DNA of 64,000 nucleotides from Siphonodentalium dalli (GCA_032622095.1 CP136069.1:52434760-52498759), one strand, 5' to 3'. Counted from the stretch's first letter, positions 37,694 to 49,239 are shown. Made by a program: numbers and translations. Notes: generated by a model not told the origin, from the letters alone.

Positions 37694-39240
37694 TAAAGTG
37701 TAAGCCGAGGCCGAGGCCGGCTCCAAATAAAAGGTGTAAGCGGGCTGTTATGTCGCGCTTGGTCTGTTGTTTCTCAATGGATATGAATGAAATTTGGTGT
37801 ATATGTCCGGGCTCAGATATGGAATACAAAACGTTTGAATTTGTTTAATTAACAAATTTGTTGATTTTATTAAACTTTTTCTTTCTGGAACACACTAAAA
37901 AGTGTAAGCGGTGTCGCATTATCTTCTTTGTTTATAAACGGATATGACTGAAATTTAGTACATATGTCTGGGTTATGACATGGAATACATTAACGTTTGA
38001 ATTGTTTTTAAATTCACAAATGTGTTGATTTTATTCAACTTTTTGTTTTTTTCGTTCTGTAGCACACTATAAAGTGTAAGCGACCGGCTCCAATTAAAAT
38101 GTGTAAGCGGCTTATGATGTGCTTAGCGTTATAGGTAATCGGATTAACTAATTGGCAACTCTAGACTATTGTGTTTTGGGGCATTTGAGGTTTTTGGCGA
38201 AATAATAATTTAGAAAGTGAATACATTTATTTTAAATGATAACTTTGATAAAGCAATGGCGAAAATATGGAGACGAAACCGAGACAACTATCTGAATATT
38301 TATGTCACAAGTATGACAAATTATGCCATAGTAGCCTATATAAAATGATAACAAAGAATATCAAATTCAACGATATTCCTCATACAGGTGGTGTGCGAAA
38401 TTAATATTCAAATAGTGGTCTCGCGGTATCAAACCCACAAGTTCCGACCACGTCACCATCGCTATCCGTATATAAGATACGTGCCAATAACGTTGACAAA
38501 GCAATGGCGACAATATGGAGACGATACCGAGACAACTATCTGAATATTAACAACAATTACAAACATTTACTACAAACATAATCTATGGTTGACACGTTAC
38601 TGATGGAAATATTTGTATTTCTATAGTGGGCCCATGTATCGCATCTCTCCTGGCTACACTCAATCATATCATCAAAAATATTTGGCAATCTACATTCGCT
38701 ACAGTCAAGCTAAGGTCGTAGACAAGACTGTTTTTTCTTTAATTTCAGTGGTCTCTTCACCGTTGGAAACATTGTAAATTCATTTTTCTCCAAACATTCT
38801 ACAAGATGGCCCCTAATAGAATCGAACGCATTCTGAGAGGTGTCACCCAGCACCGAACATGAAAATGTATAGTCTTTATATTGTTTTATGCATTGTGATT
38901 AAATTTATTTTATCATGTATTTCACTTTCTAAATTATTATTTCCCAAAAAGCCTCAAATGATACAAAACACCATAGACTAATAGTCTAGAGTCGTCAAGT
39001 AGTTAATCCGATTACCTATACCGCTAAGCACATATAAGCCGCTTACACCTTTTAATTGGAGCCAGGCCGCTTATACTTTTTAGTGTGTTCCAGAACGAAA
39101 AAGTTGAATAAAATCAACAAATTTGTGAATTTTAAAACAATTCAAACGGTAATGTATTCCATCTCTCAATCCGGACATCCAGATAACACCCCGATTACAC
39201 CTTTTATTTGGAGCCGGCCTCGGCCTCGGCTTACACTTTA
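37694..39240. mobile_element. 1.55-kb fold-back element with GC-rich subterminal repeats
   Basis: The left end reads TAAAGTGTAAGCCGAGGCCG and the right end is its reverse complement, finishing CACTTTA at 39,240. Inside each TIR there are further copies of AACACACTAAAAAGTGTAAG and of CTCCAAATAAAAGGTGTAA words (near 37,893, 38,062 and 39,045), and the matches run inward for several hundred bp. The interior has a diverged 60-bp direct repeat near 38,236 and 38,487 sharing GAGACAACTATCTGAATATT. No transposase frame. A target-site duplication is not evident, so the exact ends are uncertain. Confidence 0.7.
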
Positions 39241-39606
39241 CAGGAAGTGATCTAAAAAAAACCCAGGAAAAACCCAAAATAACACACAGAATACATGTGC
39301 TGATCAGTAAATTATTGATTGTTTCGTCCCCAAATATTGTCTGATGTAGCTCATTAGACATATGCAGTCTGCAGAATAAGCTCCAAGGAGGGTGAGTTTA
39401 GTGATGCTACCCAGCATAGTGGGCTATAGCATTACCAAATTCACCATATGTGACCCTCATTCTGTGGCAGCGGCTATTCGCCATCGGATGGCAAATAGCG
39501 ATTCTACCGATATGCGCTATTTGCCATCCGATGGTATTTTAAATAAAAGAAAACATATCATATCATCACAATACGCTATTATAACGAGGATTCCTACCGC
39601 CTTCGT

Positions 39607-41010
39607 GATCATTAGGCCCAGTTGACGGTCGGTTGACCACCTACAGATATCATGGGGGGATGGCAAATAAGAAATCGACAAATTTTGAAGGAAATTTCGT
39701 ATAGTTTGAACATTTAGTGGCACAAGCTGTCGCTATATGGCCACATAATCACCATTTGAACCCGCCTTACTGAAAACCCGGACCAGTGGACCGTCGGTTG
39801 ACCACCAACAGATATCCTGGGGGGATGGCAAATAAGAAATCAACAAATTTTGAAGGAAATTTCGTATAGTTTGAACATTTAGTGGCACAAGCTGTCGCTA
39901 TATGGCCACATAATCATCATTTGTACCCGCCTTACTGAAAACCCGGACCAGTTGACCGTCGGTTGACCACCCACAGATATCCTGGGGGGATGGCAAATAA
40001 GAAATCGACAAATTTTGAAGGAAATTTCGTATAGTTTGAACATTTAGTGGCACAAGCTGTCGCTATATGGCCACATAATCATCATTTGTACCCGCCTTAC
40101 TGAAAACCCGGACCAGTTGACCGTCGGTTGACCACCCACAGATATCCTGGGGGGATGGCAAATAAGGAATCGACAAATTTTGAAGGAAATTTCGTATAGT
40201 TTGAACATTTAGTGGCACAAGCTGTCGCTATATGGCCACATAATCACAATTTGTACCCGCCTTACTGAAAACCCGGACCAGTTGACCGTCGGTTGACCAC
40301 CCACAGATATCCTCGGGGGATGGCAAATAAGAAATCGACAAATTTTGAAGGAAATTTCGTATAGTTTGAACATTTAGTGGCACAAGCTGTCGCTATATGG
40401 CCACATAATCATCATTTGTACCCGCCTTACTGAAAACCCGGACCAGTTGACCGTCGGTTGACCACCCACAGATATCCTGGGGGGATGGCAAATAAGAAAT
40501 CGACAAATTTTGAAGGAAATTTCGTATAGTTTGAACATTTAGTGGGACAAGCTGTCCCTATATGGCCACATAATCATCATTTGTACCCGCCTTACTGAAA
40601 ACCCGGACCAGTTGACCGTCGGTTGACCACCCACAGATATCCTGGGGGGATGGCAAATAAGGAATCGACAAATTTTGAAGAAAATTTCGTATAGTTTGAA
40701 CATATAGTGGCACAAGCTGTCGCTATATGGCCACATAATCATCATTTGTACCCGCCTTACTGAAAACCCGGACCAGCTGACCGTCGGTTGACCACCCACA
40801 GATATCCTGGGGGGATGGCAAATAAGGAATCGACAAATTTTGAAGAAAATTTCGTATAGTTTGAACATTTAGTGGCACAAGCTGTCGCTATATGGCCACA
40901 TAATCATCATTTGTACCCGCCTTACTGAAAACCCGGACCAGTTGACCGTCGGTTGACCACCCACAGATATCCTGGGGGGATGGCAAATAAGGAATCGACA
41001 AATTTTGAAG
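39607..41010 (-). repeat. 165-bp satellite, left arm, about 8.5 copies
   Basis: ACAGATATC words are spaced exactly 165 bp (39,643; 39,808; 39,973; 40,138). Each monomer contains GGGGGGATGGCAAATAAG, TTTCGTATAGTTTGAACATT, GCTGTCGCTATATGGCCACA and CCGTCGGTTGACCACC. The 55-codon frame repeats open across monomers, giving 109-residue periodic frames that I do not regard as genes. Confidence 0.95.
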
Positions 41011-43197
41011 GAATCCCCCCATGATATCTGTAGGTGGTCAACCGACGGTCAACTGGTCCGGGTTTTCAGTAAGGCGGGTACAAATGATGATTATGTGGCC
41101 ATATAGCGACAGCTTGTGCCACTACATGTTCAAACTATACGAAATTCCCTTCAAAATTTGTCGATTCCTTATTTGCCATCCCACCAGGATATCTGTGGGT
41201 GGTCAACCGACGGTCAACTGGTCCTGGTTTTCAGTAAGGCGGGTACAAATGGTGATTATGTGGCCATATAGCGACAGCTTGTGCCACTAAATGTTCAAAC
41301 TATACGAAATTTCCTTCAAAATTTGTCGATTTCTTATTTGCCAACCCCCCCCCAGGATATCTGTGGGTGGTCAACCGACGGTCAACTGGTCCGGGTTTTC
41401 AGTAAGGCGGGTACAAATGATGATTATGTGGCCATATAGCGACAGCTTGTGCCACTAAATGTTCAAACTATACGAAATTTCCTTCAAAATTTGTCAATTT
41501 CTTATTTGCCATCCCCCCAGGATATCTGTGGGTGGTCAACCGACGGTCAACTGGTCCGGGTTTTCAGTAAGGCGGGTACAAATGATGATTATGTGGCCAT
41601 ATTGCGACAGCTTGTGCCACTAAATGTTCAAACTATACGAAATTTCCTTCAAAATTTGTCGATTTCTTATTTGCCATCCCCCCAGGATATCTGTGGGTGG
41701 TCAACCGACGGTGAACTGGTCCGGGTTTTCAGTAAGGCGGGTACAAATGATGATTATGTGGCCATATAGCGACAGCTTGTGCCACTAAATGTTCAAACTA
41801 TACGAAATTTCCTTCAAAATTTGTCGATTTCTTATTTGCCATCCCCCCAGGATATCTGTGGGTGGTCAACCGACGGTCAACTGGTCCGGGTTTTCAGTAA
41901 GGCGGGTACAAATGGTGAGTATGTGGCCATATAGCGACAGCTTGTGTCACTAAATGTTCAAACTATACGAAATTTCCTTCAAAATTTGTCGATTTCTTAT
42001 TTGCCATCCCCCATTATATCTGTAGGTGGTCAACCGACGGTCAACTGGTCCGGGTTTTCAGTAAGGCGGGCACAAATGATGATTATGTGGCCATATAGCG
42101 ACAGCTTGTGCCACTAAATGTTCAAACTATACGAAATTTCCTTCAAAATTTGTCGATTTCTTATTTGCCATCCCCCCAGGATATCTGTGGGTGGTCAACC
42201 GACGGTCAACTGGTCCGGGTTTTCAGTAAGGCGGGCACAAATGATGATTATGTGGCCATATAGCGACAGCTTGTGCCACTAAATGTTCAAACTATACGAA
42301 ATTTCCTTCAAAATTTGTCGATTTCTTATTTGCCATCCCCCAGGATATATGTGGGTGGTCAACCGACGGTCAACTGGTCCGGGTTTTCAGTAAGGCGGGT
42401 ACAAATGGTGATTATGTGGCCATATAGCGACAGCTTGTGCCACTAAATGTTCAAACTATACGAAATTTCCTTCAAAATTTGTCGATTTCTTATTTGCCAT
42501 CCCCCCAGGATATCTGTGGGTTGTCAACCGACGGTCAACTGGTCCGGGTTTTCAGTAAGGCGGGTACAAATGATGATTATGTGGCCATATAGCGACAGCT
42601 TGTGTCACTAAATGTTCAAACTATACGAAATTTCCTTCAAAATTTGTCGATTTCTTATTTGCCATCCCCCCATGATATCTGTAGGTGGTCAACCGACGGT
42701 CAACTGGTCCGGGTTTTCAGTAAGGCGGGTACAAATGATGATTATGTGGCCATATAGCGACAGCTTGTGCCACTAAATGTTCAAACTATACGAAATTTCC
42801 TTCAAAATTTGTCGATTTCTTATTTGCCATCCCCCCAGGATATCTGTGGGTGGTCAACCGACGGTCAACTGGTCTGGGTTTTCAGTAAGGCGGGTACAAA
42901 TGGTGATTATGTGGCCATATAGCGACAGCTTGTGTCACTAAATGTTCAAACTATACGAAATTTCCTTCAAAATTTGTCGATTTCTTATTTGCCATCCCCC
43001 CATGATTGCTGTAGGTGGTCAACCGACGGTCAACTGGTCCGGGTTTTCAGTAAGGCGGGTTCAAATGGTGATTATGTGGCCATATAGCGACAGCTTGTGC
43101 CACTAAATGTTCAAACTATACGAAATTTCCTTCAAAATTTGTCGATTTCTTATTTGCCATCCCCCCATGATATCTGTAGGTGGTCAACCGACCGTCA
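41011..43197 (+). repeat. 165-bp satellite, right arm, about 13 copies
   Basis: Reverse-complement orientation relative to 39,607-41,010, joined mid-monomer at GAAGGAATCCCCCCATGA. Monomers are highly similar, differing mainly at the C-run length before AGGATATCTG or ATGATATCTG and at a few single bases. Confidence 0.95.
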
Positions 43198-43346
43198 ACT
43201 GGGCCTAATGATCACGAAGGCGGTAGGAATCCTCGTTATAATAGCGTATTGTGATGATATGATATGTTTTCTTTTATTTAAAATACCATCGGATGGCAAA
43301 TAGCGCATATCGGTATAATCGCTATTTGCCATCCGATGGCGAATAG

Positions 43347-43826
43347 ACACTTCCTCATTCGTAGCTAGTTCGCCATGGTTGGTCGAGACCAAAATAGAAT
43401 GAGGTCGTCAGAGGTTGTATTTGATCAGGTATAATGAGTAAATATTAATGCTATGAATGAATAGCTTTTTTCATTTTATTTACATTAAAGTTTATGCATG
43501 TGCTACATAACTGTCCATGTTCATCTGGAACCAGTATCATTGGTACATGGCAATGTGATCGGATGTAAAAGGCGAATTCCTGAGAGTTGGTTCGTAATCT
43601 TGATTTCTGAGAAGCATCATGCCTATATCCACACTAACTACCCCCTAAGTACTTCCCTAAGTGTCATACACACCTTAACAACGATGCTGAACACTTTGAG
43701 GCAATTATATTGCAGAAATGTTGTAAGAGGAAAAAATTGTGACCACTTGGAAAAAAGTTACTTTTTTCGCGGCTGAAAAAAGTGAATGACCCCCCTGTCT
43801 TAAGATGAATTTTCCGAATTAACGCT
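43347..43826. other. Flank of the satellite element within the duplication; no supported gene
   Basis: Contains an open frame of 92 codons at 43,498-43,776 with no recognisable domain. It is preserved in the duplicate at 59,650, but the whole block is near-identical, so this is not evidence of selection. A poly-G family fragment lies near 43,735-43,808. Confidence 0.4.
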
Positions 43827-44806
43827 CCTAAATTACTATTTCTTTGGCTTCGGGGATAACAAATATTTGATTCGAGTCGAGGAACCCAACCATCAAATCT
43901 CAGAGTGATCAGATATCGATTTTTAAAGTTTGTTATTTCTCGAGTTGTGCAATTAATTGTGACCCAGAAAAACGTCGTCAAACGGACGGTCTCGGACAAA
44001 ATTGCGGATGAAGATGGACAACTCTAAAATCAAGTGGTAATACGGCAAAATTTAGTGATACTCGAGTGATAATACGGCCATATTTCGTTGAACAAAATGT
44101 TGATAAATAATACGTTTTGGGAAATTTGATCCCATAGCATTATTTTGTTGCAATTAATCGATTATGATAACTAAAGGGTATTTTGAAAAAATTGTTGTTG
44201 TTGTCGTATCTTGATGATATGGGAAACGTCTGATCGGATTGAGTACCTTTAAACAACACCATTAGATTGTTCATAGCATGTGGATATCTGTACAAGATTA
44301 GATAAAGCGGTTACAAAAATTTGAATTATCCATTTTAGTGCCATTCTCGCAAACCCACATCCTTACTCGGTTAGCAAAACTTTGGAATCTTTAAAGGTAC
44401 TCAATCCGATAAAACTCCTCTCAATTACTATTTCAATGGCTTCGGGGGTCAAAAATATTTGATTCGAGTCGAGGAAGTCACCCATCAAAGCTCTGATTTG
44501 TTATATATCGATTTTAGAAATCTATTATTTTTCATTATCGGGAATACTTTCTGGCCCAGAACACAGTCATAATTGCGTTATTATTACCACTTGATTTTAG
44601 AGTTATCCATCCTTGTCTGTTTGAATAGTGTTTTGGTGTACACATCTCGAGCAGGTTACGAAATTGACGGCAATTATTAGTACTCATCTCGAGGAAATAA
44701 CAAATTTCAAAAATCAATATCTAATAACTCTGAGCTTTGTTTGATGGGTTCCTCGACTCGAATCAAATATTTCCTACCCCCAAAGCCAAAGAAATAGTAA
44801 TATAGG
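43827..44806. mobile_element. 0.98-kb nested TIR element, non-autonomous
   Basis: The left TIR, from CCTAAATTACTATTTCTTTG, and the right TIR, ending AAAGAAATAGTAATATAGG, are inverted copies sharing ATTTGATTCGAGTCGAGGAA. A third, direct copy of the same TIR lies at about 44,412-44,545. A smaller inverted-repeat element sits at 44,233-44,410. No protein frame is convincing. A near-identical copy lies at 59,979-60,958. Confidence 0.65.
44233..44410. mobile_element. 178-bp MITE-like inverted-repeat element
   Basis: Bounded by 21-bp inverted repeats, ATCGGATTGAGTACCTTT at the left and its complement at the right. The same terminal word also occurs alone near 44,870 (GATCGGATTGAGTACCTT), suggesting more copies of the family nearby. 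No coding capacity. Confidence 0.6.
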
Positions 44807-45061
44807 ACCCTCTGATCGGATTGTTGTTGTTGGAATATGTTGAGATGGGGACCCTCTGATCGGATTGAGTACCTTTAGTTCAAGCCACACCAATATATAG
44901 ATTAACGTTATCCTGGAGATAACTACATTTTAGTTCAATCAAAACGAAGGTGTCGATATGCATATGGCCGTCACAATAATAAGTTTTATTCTTCTATAGG
45001 CAATTTCCAAGTCCATGACATCAACAGAAGGAAACTACATCAACTATATGATCGGACGAAC

Positions 45062-45400
45062 AGATCAGGGACGTAGCGACAGTGTGTGTCTCACCCCACC
45101 TCCGGAACTTTGGTCAAATTGATCAGCAATTGGAAATTTCATGTCGAAAATATAGGTTGAAATCGTATGGATAGTTTGATTTCCAACCAAAATTCAGTGG
45201 GGAAATTGTTGGTTTTATACCAAAAGTCGAATACTATCCAACTGTGGGTCTAGTTCTTCAACTGAAATGGCCATCAGTTGAAAAATTTCCAGCTGTAGGG
45301 AATGTCAGGTTGGAAATTTCGAACAGTTGGAATTTGGAAACCTTCTGGTACCAGTTTACCAATTCCAACGCAATGATGGACGGTGGTGCAAATGGAATTT
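45062..45400 (+). repeat. Dispersed repeat copy with TTGGAAATTT motifs
   Basis: Several copies of GTTGGAAATTT or its complement occur within 300 bp, plus TTGGTTTTATACCAAAAG. Related in inverse orientation to 36,000-36,300. The 70-codon frame over it has no recognised domain. Confidence 0.5.
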
Positions 45401-45437
45401 CACGGACATTAACTCGTTTTATACTAAATACTCATTG

Positions 45438-45780
45438 TAGAGGGGCGGATAGATGACAAAATCGTGCAATTTATGGTAAAAGCACCAAACTTGACACGCA
45501 TGTACTACATATAAAAATAAGACATTTTTGATATCATGCCAAGCTGGAGAATGCCCATGGTTGCCATGGCAACCGTTTTGACAACAAATCTTGTTTTTCT
45601 CTCAATCCCAACAAGTATGCATCGTTATGACTCAGTTTCCGATCGAAAAACAATGTTTTATGTACCTATTTGTACTGAAAAGGGATCAGGCTATATATCC
45701 ATTGGCTCATGTGTCCGTTATAGTTGGGTAGAATCAAAATGGCGGATAAAATGGCCGCCATTTGTTTGAAAGTCCCTATT
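45438..45780 (+). repeat. X-box-bearing dispersed repeat, copy 1
   Basis: Begins TAGAGGGGCGGATAGATGAC and continues through ATTTATGGTAAAAGCACC to a palindromic GTTGCCATGGCAAC at 45,560-45,573. It ends near TGGCGGATAAAATGGCCGCC. Related copies lie at 47,430, 51,735 and (inverted) 54,745. Confidence 0.7.
45560..45573. promoter_or_regulatory. Palindromic X-box-like (RFX) motif
   Basis: GTTGCCATGGCAAC is a perfect palindrome and fits the RFX-factor X-box pattern (GTNRCC, short spacer, RGYAAC). No gene start is adjacent, so a regulatory role is not shown; it may be only part of the repeat. Confidence 0.4.
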
Positions 45781-46621
45781 ATTGGCTGCGTGTATCAACA
45801 TTTTATTGAGATGTGTGTACATTTTTTATTATAAAATGTACTTTGACAAGAAAATATAAACTGATAAATCACTCTGTATATATATAACAATTCTAAGGAT
45901 TGCAAAACAAAAATGATAGGCCAGAAGATGATGGAATAGCGTAAATATAATGCAAAAAACAAAACAATGGGTTGTTTGTTTTGATTACTATAATTGATGG
46001 TTACAATGACACGAGAAGCATTTCTATGATATAAAACTATCTGAAAGTTGATTATGACAATCTTCCGCGTTAAATTTATATCATATCATTTTAGCGAGTG
46101 TGTGTGGACAATATTGGTCTGGTACAAAACTGCTTGGCAACCGTTGCTATGGAGCTACCCGATTACCTTTGTGCAGCTATAATAACACTTACTCACAATT
46201 TGACAAGCTGCTAATCATTGTGGTATTATATGCGCAACATACAAGTACCGCAAATTTTACATATTTATGATATTAACTATAATTCTTCAAAATAGAGGTA
46301 AGCAAATGTTTTTATTACGAGCGTAGGTGCGAATTATGTGCGACAAGGTATGATATGAATTGTGTGCATTTGCAATAGCAATATCGTGAGATATATGTAA
46401 TTCCCTATATAGTTGTTATACAACTGAAGTGTGCTAAACAATTTGATTCTAATATATTATGAGAATCAATCGTGCAATAACTCGTGGCATTTCGCCGCTC
46501 CAGTATAGGATAAAACAGTCGAAGACACTCATTCTGCGATAAGTGGCATTCAAGAATGTGCAATGGATAGTCATGTATGAAGAATTCATGACAAATCGCC
46601 AGTCAATTCTGCTAGTTGTGT
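45781..46621. other. Intergenic DNA, nothing coding recognised
   Basis: AT-rich sequence. A partial X-box-like text, GGCAACCGTTGCTATGG, lies at 46,136-46,152. No convincing gene. Confidence 0.4.
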
Positions 46622-46778
46622 GAACGCACCCTAAAGAGTTAATCGACATCTTAACCACAGCATAATTATGGGTAACTTTCAGGATTTAGTCGGAAATAAG
46701 GATATTTATTTCCGACTAAATCCTGAAAATTACCCATAATTCTGATGTGGTTAAGGGGTCGATTACTTAGGGCGTTAC
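46622..46778. repeat. 157-bp near-perfect palindrome (fold-back element)
   Basis: Left arm: AACGCACCCTAAAGAGTTAA, then TTAACCACAGCATAATTATG, then GGATTTAGTCGGAAATAA. The right arm is the reverse complement after a GGATA loop near 46,700. Mismatches are few. Size and layout resemble the palindrome at 1,815-1,969, but the sequences are unrelated. Confidence 0.85.
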
Positions 46779-46875
46779 TGTATTTACAATTGCAACTGCA
46801 TAGAGCAGGGCAGCGTAATGATGCCCTCGAGAATTTACAATTGTTTTTGCACCCATTCTTGCAACCACATCGCAA
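46774..46875 (-). pseudogene. Possible CXC (tesmin/TSO1-like) Cys-rich domain remnant
   Basis: The - strand reads CGCKNGCKNNCKFSR then LRCPALCSCNC. The Cys order C-x-C-x3-C-x3-C-x8-C-x3-C-x-C-x-C recalls CXC domains found in some invertebrate mobile-element-associated proteins. The frame has a stop a few codons upstream and runs into the adjacent palindrome downstream, so no intact protein remains. Short Cys-rich frames can arise by chance. Confidence 0.35.
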
Positions 46876-47429
46876 TAGTTATTGGCAACCTTTGGATGCT
46901 CCAGGATTGATTGATATATAAAAAATGGGTTTCGTAAACAAAATTGGGGATTTTGTGCAATGTAGTTAATCGTAAATCCCATATACTAGAGACATTGGAA
47001 ACCATTGTTGATAAGCTTCTTATCGATTAGTAGCCTCAAAAATTGCGTTACCATAGCAACAGTATGTGGTTCTGAGAATTCTGGAAAATGATCATATGTG
47101 AATTATTTTAGTGAGAACGGTGGACTTGTTGGTGGATATGGCTATATAATAATACTTGTATGCATACATTCTCCACGAGGAACCTCCAGCACTGATCTCA
47201 AGAGTCAAGGTGACTATGAAAGGTCAAGTGTTTTATCACTTCATGTCCTATTATTTGTCTTTATGAGGAACCTTTCTCAATTTATTGCATCATATTGATA
47301 TTTTGTTACATTCTGGAGATCATAGCCTTTATTTTGAGACACATATCTTATCCATAGACTGATTATTACTTGTGTGAGAGATTTTACGAAACATGTGACC
47401 AGGCCAATTGGCGACCCTTAAAATTAGAA
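46876..47429. other. Intergenic DNA; one X-box-like site
   Basis: GTTACCATAGCAAC at 47,047-47,060 fits the X-box pattern. Otherwise no gene or repeat was recognised. Confidence 0.4.
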
Positions 47430-47760
47430 ATTGCTCTTCCCGATAGACAATGGCCACACCATTAGTTGGGTGGAAAGAGGACACAATCGTCAATTTTATG
47501 ATAAAAGCATCGCAGTTGGCACACATGTATATCACACCATTATATATCATTTTGGACATGATCCGAATAACGTACACCGTTGGCATGGCAACCATTTTGG
47601 TGAATCACCTGTTTTTTGTCATACTCTATCCATTATGTATTGCTAATGACCAGCAACCTCATAAAACTATTCGCTGTGCATCTATTTTGATTGGGTCATA
47701 TACTTGTAAGAACATATAAATTTTATATATGGGTAGATTCAAAATGCTATCCCCAACAGT
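47430..47760 (+). repeat. X-box-bearing dispersed repeat, copy 2
   Basis: Aligns by eye with 45,438-45,780: ACACAATCGTCAATTTTATG, ATAAAAGCATCGCAGTTGG, then GTTGGCATGGCAAC at 47,579-47,592 in the equivalent place, and GGGTAGATTCAAAATG near the end. Diverged by many substitutions. Confidence 0.6.
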
Positions 47761-48599
47761 ATGGTAATAGGACGCATGTACGCCAATAATAATAATAATA
47801 TATATTTAACAACAGTTGAGCATCGATGTTTTTATTTATTTCCATATATTGTCGTAGAACAGGGATCAGTTTAGTTGAAGTGCTTTAAAGTTATCGCCCT
47901 GGGATTACTCAAGTACACAATTTAAAATCCATATCTCAGGTAAAACATCCGCTTTTCGAGAACGACCGAGATGTTACTATGAAAAATCCGTTTATCAACT
48001 ATGCATTAAATCGGTCGACGTTTGTTCAAGTTATATATCGCGAAAACGACATTAAGTTTTTTTTAAATAGGCAATGGGCCTTTTGTTTCTGTTTGACTGC
48101 TTTGAAAAATTCGACTGACTGAACACTGGGAAAGGATAGCTGAACACTATTTCAATAGAACACAAACATTATATGTAAGGCAGACGTAGAGAGAGAGATA
48201 ATATAGAGTGAAAGACAAGGTATATAGATGGAGAATGGAGAGAGAGCGCGGGAAGGGAAAGATGCTTCTTTTATATTTATATTTTGTCTGATAGATAAAT
48301 AGGGTTATTGTTATTAATTTCGGCGTAATGGTTGCGTGTTCAGTCAATGGATATGGATTTTGAATGGTTTAAGTGATTAAGCCTCAAGAGGAATCAGATT
48401 GTATTACTTGTTGTGCTTATTAAATAAGCGCATCTGCAGCCATAAAATATTATATTGGTGTTGGGTACCTTCTTTATAAAATGTTGGTACATGTGTAAGA
48501 AACAAGTATATTATAACGGTATATTTTGAAGGGGGGGGGGATTACTTGTTTGTCCGAAAATGTAGCCTCAAGAGTTCCGAAATATATCAATGACCTTTT
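47761..48599. other. Intergenic DNA, low complexity in places
   Basis: Contains an AATAAT run near 47,787, a GAGAGAGAG stretch near 48,190-48,250 and a G10 run near 48,531-48,540. No gene was recognised. Confidence 0.4.
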
Positions 48600-48971
48600 T
48601 TAATAAAAACAGAGATTCTTGGTAATTCTTCTGTTGTGGTTATTGAATAGTGCTGCTAACTCGTTAGCGTTTGGTCTCCGGTAATAGTATGGTCGGAGGT
48701 ATTGTACGCGTATGTCTTGGGGTTCAATACATTTAAGGATGACATGATACTCGTCGCCTATTTCTGAGTTGCAGAGGGCACATAATCTATCCGAATATGG
48801 GGCATTGGTCCACGTGCCATATTCTATTGGGAGTCTATGGTTCCTCGTTCGGAAAAGAAGGACGCTTTGCACGACTCGGTGGTTTGTTATTGATAGGTAA
48901 CTTTCTCGTTCAAATGAGGTCTTGATAATACGATAAGAAGCGAATTTACTGAATGTTGCTATCGATGACAA
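48600..48971 (-). pseudogene. LINE (non-LTR retrotransposon) ORF2 C-terminal fragment
   Basis: The - strand frame gives about 120 residues with a typical C-terminal layout of invertebrate LINE ORF2 proteins. After the reverse transcriptase there is a small-residue linker (SVLLFRTRNHRLPIEYGTW), then a Cys/His cluster, CALCNSEIGDEYHVILKC. This fits the terminal zinc-binding motif (C-x2-C, then H and C). The frame is closed by a stop just upstream and no reverse-transcriptase core is found beyond it, so this is a dead 5'-truncated copy. The clade (CR1/L2, Jockey or I group) cannot be told from this piece. Confidence 0.7.
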
Positions 48972-49239
48972 CTAATTGTGCATGGCATGCTCATCGATAC
49001 TCATTCTCATGATAGCATTATGTATTCAAGCAAGTGTACTAGTCATAATAATTATAAACCTGTGGATATATATACATAATCATAATAATTAATGAACATT
49101 GAAGTCACTTCCGACAGTATATTATCTTACCACTAAATCCGTTTTATGATAATGTTCTAATTGGACGCTATGCCATTGGAAATGCATACATGGATGCTCA
49201 TGCAGTGCCATATTCGTCAAATGTGTTAGAGTTCATGAA
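48972..49239. other. Intergenic DNA, nothing recognised
   Basis: AT-rich, with no identifiable continuation of the LINE fragment in any frame. Confidence 0.4.

Larger units (their letters stand above)
39474..43346. mobile_element. 3.9-kb satellite-bearing fold-back element (165-bp monomers, hairpin TIRs)
   Basis: The left end starts CTATTCGCCATCGG and the right end is its reverse complement (to 43,346). Each TIR contains a perfect 20-bp inverted repeat, CCATCGGATGGCAAATAGCG, with a 14-nt spacer (39,481-39,534 and 43,286-43,339). The TIR then runs about 130 bp further through TATCATATCATCACAATACG text to the satellite. The satellite monomers point outward in opposite directions, with a switch at about 41,011. 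No transposase is encoded and no target-site duplication was found. The design parallels the 29.6-kb unit but with unrelated sequence. Confidence 0.8.
40978..45437 (+). repeat. Segmental duplication, copy 1
   Basis: This interval recurs at 55,641-61,589. The flank from about 43,097 to 45,437 matches at a constant offset of 16,152 bp with only a handful of substitutions. The array start matches at an offset of 14,663 bp, so the array length differs. The left breakpoint is at the palindrome centre of the satellite element. The right breakpoint is at an X-box-type dispersed repeat (ACTCATTG then TAGAGGGGCGG). Confidence 0.9.

Noticed and set aside
43498-43776. 92-codon frame preserved in both duplicates as a conserved gene
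   Set aside because: The whole 2.3-kb flank is almost identical between copies, so preservation of the frame carries no information about selection.
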